From an uncultured Porticoccus sp. (GTDB lineage Bacteria > Pseudomonadota > Gammaproteobacteria > Pseudomonadales > Porticoccaceae), in contig CATLZI010000043.1 of the NCBI GenBank assembly GCA_950063125.1, positions 1-11,665 of the forward strand: a DNA stretch of 11,665 nucleotides, in the 5' to 3' direction. Position numbers and translations under genes: made by a program. The notes beneath the pieces are model-generated. The model had not been told where the DNA came from and did no database searches. It worked only from the letters and a program-made list of their open reading frames with translations. Position 1 is the first letter of the stretch. Every line of letters begins with the position of its first letter. Shown here piece by piece: positions 7,988 through 11,665 of this stretch.

Positions 7988-10534
7988 TTACTTGCCGAAA
8001 GGCTTAAATATCAGAATCAGTTTTGGCAGTAAGGTCATGGAGCCGAGTAACGCTGCCAGCATGGCCAAACCGGTGAGCAGACCGAAGTAGACGGAAGGGA
8101 TAAAGTTCGACAGTGCCAGAATGGAGAAGCCAATGATAATGGTGATAGCCGTGTAAAACAGTGCCCGTCCAATGCTGGCATGAGCCCGGTGCATGGTGGC
8201 GATATAGTCGCGATCTACGGCAAATTCCCGCCGGAAACGGGTAATGTAGTGAATCGCGTGATCCACACCAATACCCACTGTAATAGCCGCGATGGTAATG
8301 GTCATCATGTCCAGGGGGATTCTGGCAAGCCCCATGCCGCCCAGTACCACGGTGGCGGCAAGCATGTTTGGGAGGATGGCAATGAGGGAAATGGACAGGG
8401 AGCGGAACAGCACCAGAAACATGGCCATGATGCCGATAAATACGGCCCCGAGGGTCAAAATCTGGGAGCGGAACAGGCTTTGCAGCATGTTGTTGTAGAG
8501 TACCAGCAGGCTGGTTAGATGCACTTGGTCTTCCTGTAAGCCCACCTCGTCCACAGCAAACTGGCGAATATTTTCCAGTAGTTCCGGTCGTTTCAGCTCG
8601 CCGCCGGTTTCCCGGATGCGCAAAGTGATACGGGCCTGATTCAGTTCGTCGTCAATGTAGGGGTCAAACAGGAATTCAGCATTGTCCTGGGAGAGACTGT
8701 TGCGGAGAAAGGCCAGTTCAAGGTCGTTCAGACGATGGCCCATCAGGTCTTCGGCGACGTCGGTGATCGTTACCAGCGAATTGACTTTGCCCACTTCGGG
8801 AAGGGATTCCAGGTAATCGTGCAGTTTGTCCAGCTTCTGAATGCCAACTCCGGTGAACCAGTAGCTGGTGGTCGAAGCCTGGTTGCCAGCGCTGTCACCG
8901 TCGGCGAAAGGGTCTTCTGCACCAAAGGGGTCCTCTTCAGCAAACGGATCTTCTTCGGCAAACGGATCTTCTTCGCCTCCATAGGTGTTATTGAAACTGC
9001 CAGTGGGTGATGTGGCTGTTTTTGGCGCATCAAGAATGATGTCCAGCGGCGTGGTGCCCCCCAGCTTTTCATCGATAATAGAAAGTCCCTGGTGAATCTC
9101 GGTGTCGGAGCGGAAGTAGTCTATAAACCGGTTTTCCACCTGCAACTGGGAAATACCCCAGCCGCTGATCACCGCAGCCAGCAAGGCCAGGCCCAAAACC
9201 AGTCCACCGTGATTTTCGGTGAAACGTGAAAAATACAGGGTATAGGCGGCGGAGTTGTCACCACTGTCGTTGTTGTGGCCTTTGCCGAGCAACATCATGC
9301 CGGCTGGGATCACCAGAAACGCCAGCACCAGTGCCAGGGTGATACCCATGGTCATCATCCAGCCAAAATCGATCACTGGCCGGATGTCACTAACCACAAG
9401 TGAGACAAAGGCCACCACGGTGGTGAGCACGGTGTACAGACAGGGGCGGGCCATGTAATTGACAGTTTCACTGACCAGTTCCAGTTGGCTGCGCTCAGGG
9501 GATTCGGCCAGGATTTCGCGGTAGCGAACAATCAGGTGAATGGTCAGCGCCAGGGTGATGATCAATAGCAGTGCGACAAAGTTCGAAGAGATCACGGTCA
9601 ACCGCCAGTCAATCCAGCTCAGGTAACCGAGCATGATTTCCACTGATAGCAGGCAGGTCAGCAGTGGCAGAACGACCCAGCGAACTTGCCGGAAAATGAT
9701 GGCCAGGGTCAGGATAATAAACAGCACAATACCGGTGCCAAAAATTCGCAGATCGCTTTTGATAAAGTCAATCATGTCGGCAGTAATCATGCTGGGTCCG
9801 CCGAGAAAGAGCTCTGCACGATCCTTGAAGACGGCCATTTTTTCACGGACCTCAGCCACTCTCCGGTGTTCAACGGCGGCGCGCTCGGTACGGTAATCGA
9901 GAAACTCCTTGCTCACCTGTTCCAGTTCGACTTCTTCCTCCGGTGTCAGGCCTTCGGTATCCCGCTTGAGTCGCAGGGAATCCCGTTTGCGAACCAGAGT
10001 AAGGTACTTTCGATCCAGCTCCATGGTAGCCAGCAGCGCCGTGGTTTGACCATCCGGACTGAGAATCAGGTTGCGATAAATGGGGCTTTCAAGAAATTCC
10101 TTGCGAGCTAGGTCGCGGTCGGTATCTTCGTCGGTAAGTTTGCGCGGCTCATCCTTGAGTTGTGAGACCTTGACCTTGGGGCTGTAGAGCAGCGGGACGT
10201 CGAGCATGGAGGTAATATTGGCGACGCCGTCAATCTGCTTCAGTTCATCGCGAATTTCCCCCAGGGTAGCCAGCGATGCATCGTCAAACAGGTCCCCTTC
10301 TTTGGGGGTATAGGTGACCACCAGAAAGTCACTGCTGCCATAGTGCTGCAGTGTCTGGCGAAAATAGTCCAGGTCTTCGTCGTGTTCCAGGGTCAATGAG
10401 TCAGCAGAGGCGTCCAGCTTGAAGTTCGGTAATCCGAAAGCCATGCCCACCGCCAACAACAGGACTGCAATCAAAACAGCCAGAGGATGTTGAAGAACGA
10501 TGGATTGGTAAATTCTCAGTAACCTTGCTGACAT
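7988..10534 (-). CDS. RND-superfamily exporter of the MMPL type
   Basis: This 848-residue inner-membrane protein has the two-fold layout of RND transporters: one helix (15-36), a large periplasmic domain (37-260), five helices (about 265-416), a sixth pair-start (444-463), a second periplasmic domain (464-688), then five helices (690-838). This fits COG1033-type predicted exporters, which move lipids or hydrophobic compounds using the proton gradient; the substrate is unknown. The second half has the typical intramembrane acid in GIGVDHAIHY (754-763, D758). The matching place in the first half (ITLALTIHLIVRY, 326-338) has no Asp, so the two halves are not equivalent. Residues 522-545 hold four EDPF hexapeptides in the second periplasmic loop. 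Residues 175-235 are highly charged and probably a helical hairpin. The ATG at 10534 has an AAGGAA SD (10545-10540) at 5 bases. No partner gene for an outer-membrane channel or periplasmic adaptor is adjacent. Confidence 0.92.
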   Translation of the reverse strand: MSARLLRIYQSIVLQHPLAVLIAVLLLAVGMAFGLPNFKLDASADSLTLEHDEDLDYFRQTLQHYGSSDFLVVTYTPKEGDLFDDASLATLGEIRDELKQIDGVANITSMLDVPLLYSPKVKVSQLKDEPRKLTDEDTDRDLARKEFLESPIYRNLILSPDGQTTALLATMELDRKYLTLVRKRDSLRLKRDTEGLTPEEEVELEQVSKEFLDYRTERAAVEHRRVAEVREKMAVFKDRAELFLGGPSMITADMIDFIKSDLRIFGTGIVLFIILTLAIIFRQVRWVVLPLLTCLLSVEIMLGYLSWIDWRLTVISSNFVALLLIITLALTIHLIVRYREILAESPERSQLELVSETVNYMARPCLYTVLTTVVAFVSLVVSDIRPVIDFGWMMTMGITLALVLAFLVIPAGMMLLGKGHNNDSGDNSAAYTLYFSRFTENHGGLVLGLALLAAVISGWGISQLQVENRFIDYFRSDTEIHQGLSIIDEKLGGTTPLDIILDAPKTATSPTGSFNNTYGGEEDPFAEEDPFAEEDPFGAEDPFADGDSAGNQASTTSYWFTGVGIQKLDKLHDYLESLPEVGKVNSLVTITDVAEDLMGHRLNDLELAFLRNSLSQDNAEFLFDPYIDDELNQARITLRIRETGGELKRPELLENIRQFAVDEVGLQEDQVHLTSLLVLYNNMLQSLFRSQILTLGAVFIGIMAMFLVLFRSLSISLIAILPNMLAATVVLGGMGLARIPLDMMTITIAAITVGIGVDHAIHYITRFRREFAVDRDYIATMHRAHASIGRALFYTAITIIIGFSILALSNFIPSVYFGLLTGLAMLAALLGSMTLLPKLILIFKPFGK
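8900..8971 (-). repeat. Four tandem 18-base units coding for EDPF hexapeptides
   Basis: Read on the coding strand, four in-frame 18-base units encode EDPFAE, EDPFAE, EDPFGA and EDPFAD (residues 522-545 of the RND exporter). The first two units differ at a single base; the others differ mainly at third positions. This points to tandem duplication followed by drift, with the EDPF core kept. Unit length is a multiple of three, so copy-number change would not shift the frame. Confidence 0.93.
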
Positions 10535-10545
10535 GGGTATTCCTT

Positions 10546-10603
10546 ATTCTTCTGGTGGGTAGGCACAAGCGGCACATTATGCCAGAAGAAACTAGCGTGC
10601 CGC
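10546..10603 (-). promoter_or_regulatory. Possible structured mRNA leader (interlocked inverted repeats) before the RND exporter gene
   Basis: Two inverted repeats interlock in the 91-base gap before the exporter gene. The 9-base pair TTCTTCTGG/CCAGAAGAA lies at 10590-10582 and 10555-10547 on the coding strand. The 7-base pair GCGGCAC/GTGCCGC lies at 10603-10597 and 10575-10569. Their order, A-B-A'-B' with connecting loops of 6, 6 and 13 bases, is that of an H-type RNA pseudoknot. The last paired base is one base away from the AAGGAA SD. Only the 9-base repeat is clearly beyond chance. No T run follows, so it is not a normal terminator. A -10-like CATAAT (10581-10576) inside the region could instead mark a promoter. 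Confidence 0.35.
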
Positions 10604-10625
10604 ACGTCAGTCGTTGGTGAAGTAT

Positions 10626-10907
10626 TTACCGGTCGGTATGGCCCAGCGGACGGTCGGGATCAATCAGGTTACGCACCCGTTGCTTGAGTATTTTTGCCTC
10701 CGGGAAACCGCCGTCCCGAGTGCGCTCCCAGAGCGACTGCTCATCGAGGAAAATTTCGAAGGTGCCGCTGATTTCTGCCGGTCTCAGGACAACTTCTGCA
10801 AGATCATCGGCAAAGGTGCTCAGCAGTTCCTGCGCCAGCCAGGCCGAGCGCAGCAGCCACTGACAGCGCGAACAATAGGTGATGACGATGCGCGGTTTCG
10901 GGGACAT
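10626..10907 (-). CDS. SelT/SelW/SelH-family CxxC protein
   Basis: This 93-residue protein has the thioredoxin-like fold pattern of the Rdx (SelT/SelW/SelH) family. A beta strand RIVITYC is followed by a C12-S-R-C15 redox motif, a long helix (16-35), and then a GTFEIFLDEQSLWERTRDGG segment (48-67) ending in GGFPEAKILKQRVRNLI (66-82). Bacterial members use Cys where animal selenoproteins have selenocysteine. The role is presumed thiol redox in the cytoplasm, without a known partner. I chose the ATG at 10907 because it has a GGAG SD at 8 bases and the conserved strand starts right after it. A TTG at 10961 would add 18 unconserved residues and run up against the divergent dehydrogenase gene. The RND exporter gene lies 91 bases downstream on the same strand. 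Confidence 0.87.
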   Translation of the reverse strand: MSPKPRIVITYCSRCQWLLRSAWLAQELLSTFADDLAEVVLRPAEISGTFEIFLDEQSLWERTRDGGFPEAKILKQRVRNLIDPDRPLGHTDR

Positions 10908-10963
10908 CGGGTACACTCCAGTGTCATGACGTGGGATGGCAAGATAACTTTCGGGCAGCAAAT

Positions 10964-11665
10964 ATGAAAGGGGTAATTCTCGACGCCGACAGCCTTGGAT
11001 CGGAGGATGTGGATCTGCGACCGATTACGGACCTGCCGTTGTCGTGGGCAGTCTATGGCAATACCGAGCCGACAGAACTCGCCGAACGCATCGCCGGCGC
11101 CGAAGTGGTGCTGACCAACAAGGTATTGATCGGGCCGGCGGACCTGACCCCCGAGTTGCGTTATATCGGTGTGCTGGCCACCGGTACCAATGTGGTGGAT
11201 ATCAATGCCGCGAGGGCATGCAGTGTGGTGGTCACCAATGTGACTGGCTATGGTACCGGTTCGGTGGTTCAGCATACCTGGGCCATGATTCTGGCGCTGA
11301 CAACCCGTCTGGCGGATTACAATATCGCCGCGCTGGATGGGCGTTGGGCCGACAGTCGTACCTTTTGCCTGCTAGACTACCCGGTTTCAGAGTTGGCGGG
11401 AAAGACCCTCGGCATTATCGGATATGGGCGACTGGGTCATGGGGTGGCGGAGATTGGTCGGGCGTTTTCCATGCGAGTGGCCATCGCCTCCCTACCATGG
11501 CGGCAGAGCGGTGGGGAAACCCGCATACCGCTGGACAGATTGCTTCGCGAAGCCGATGTGGTCAGTCTGCATTGCCCGCTCACAGCGAAAACCCGCCACC
11601 TGATTGGTCGGCGCGAGCTGGCTATGATGAAGCGGTCGGCATTGTTGATTAACTGTGCCAGAGGG
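10964..11665 (+). CDS. D-2-hydroxyacid dehydrogenase (partial, runs off the right edge)
   Basis: The frame is open from an ATG at 10964 to the right edge: 234 codons of a protein that usually has about 310-330. It has the layout of NAD(P)-dependent D-2-hydroxyacid dehydrogenases. There is an N-terminal substrate domain with VVLTNKVLIG (48-57) and YIGVLATGTNVVDINAA (67-83). The nucleotide-binding domain follows, with GKTLGIIGYGRLG (146-158, GYGRLG being the Rossmann loop) and DVVSLHCPLTAKTRHLIG (198-215). The last visible residues NCARG (230-234) contain the conserved substrate-binding Arg (R233). The catalytic Glu and His would lie beyond the edge. The closest type by eye is glycerate dehydrogenase / hydroxypyruvate reductase, but substrate cannot be fixed from this part. 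The SD is weak. The gene is divergent from the SelW-like gene, with 56 bases between the two start codons. Confidence 0.93.
   Translation, partial: MKGVILDADSLGSEDVDLRPITDLPLSWAVYGNTEPTELAERIAGAEVVLTNKVLIGPADLTPELRYIGVLATGTNVVDINAARACSVVVTNVTGYGTGSVVQHTWAMILALTTRLADYNIAALDGRWADSRTFCLLDYPVSELAGKTLGIIGYGRLGHGVAEIGRAFSMRVAIASLPWRQSGGETRIPLDRLLREADVVSLHCPLTAKTRHLIGRRELAMMKRSALLINCARG

Noticed and set aside
10913..10930. ACACT-CC-AGTGT and GTCATGAC palindromes between the SelW-like and dehydrogenase genes
   Set aside because: Each is short, they overlap each other and the SD of the SelW-like gene, and they match no operator I know; kept only as weak candidates.
11044..11652. Plus-strand open frame of 202 codons near the right edge
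   Set aside because: It is a shadow frame of the D-2-hydroxyacid dehydrogenase, whose own frame shows the Rossmann loop and the NCARG motif.

Overview
The window reads as ordinary chromosomal DNA of a gammaproteobacterium, probably marine or environmental. The grounds are a LexA-type SOS box on umuDC, a glutathione-dependent formaldehyde cassette, an MJ1255/VC2487-type glycosyltransferase, and moderately GC-rich, densely packed genes with E. coli-like promoters and Shine-Dalgarno (SD) sites. I cannot name a genus from sequence alone. No RNA gene, insertion sequence, prophage gene or CRISPR array is visible. No stretch longer than about 235 bases lacks a gene.

Layout, left to right. (1) 1-505, minus: a secreted DUF4124 protein that runs off the left edge. 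(2) 639-2254, plus: a PAP2-family membrane phosphatase overlapping by 4 bases with an MJ1255/VC2487-family glycosyltransferase. The two look co-translated and plausibly act on the same lipid or lipid-linked substrate. (3) 2276-3942, minus: umuD-umuC, the error-prone DNA polymerase V genes, behind a near-perfect SOS box. (4) 4175-6129, minus: S-formylglutathione hydrolase and the class III alcohol dehydrogenase upstream of it. This is a two-gene formaldehyde detoxification operon with a clear sigma70-type promoter. (5) 6232-7863, minus: a Na+/phosphate cotransporter with a C-terminal PhoU-like helical region. (6) A symmetrical terminator hairpin at 7942-7977. (7) 7988-10534, minus: an RND/MMPL-type exporter with a four-copy acidic EDPF repeat in its second periplasmic loop, preceded by a leader with two interlocking inverted repeats. 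(8) 10626-10907, minus: a small SelT/SelW/SelH-type CxxC protein. (9) 10964 to the right edge, plus: the N-terminal 234 codons of a D-2-hydroxyacid dehydrogenase.

The cassettes are mostly independent housekeeping or stress functions: SOS mutagenesis, formaldehyde removal, phosphate import, export or lipid transport, and a small redox protein. I see no convincing new multi-gene system. The items most worth a second look are a possible H-type RNA pseudoknot ending one base before the SD of the exporter gene, the EDPF repeat in that exporter, the coupled phosphatase-glycosyltransferase pair of unknown substrate, and a umuDC promoter whose predicted start of transcription falls at the start codon, which could make the mRNA leaderless.
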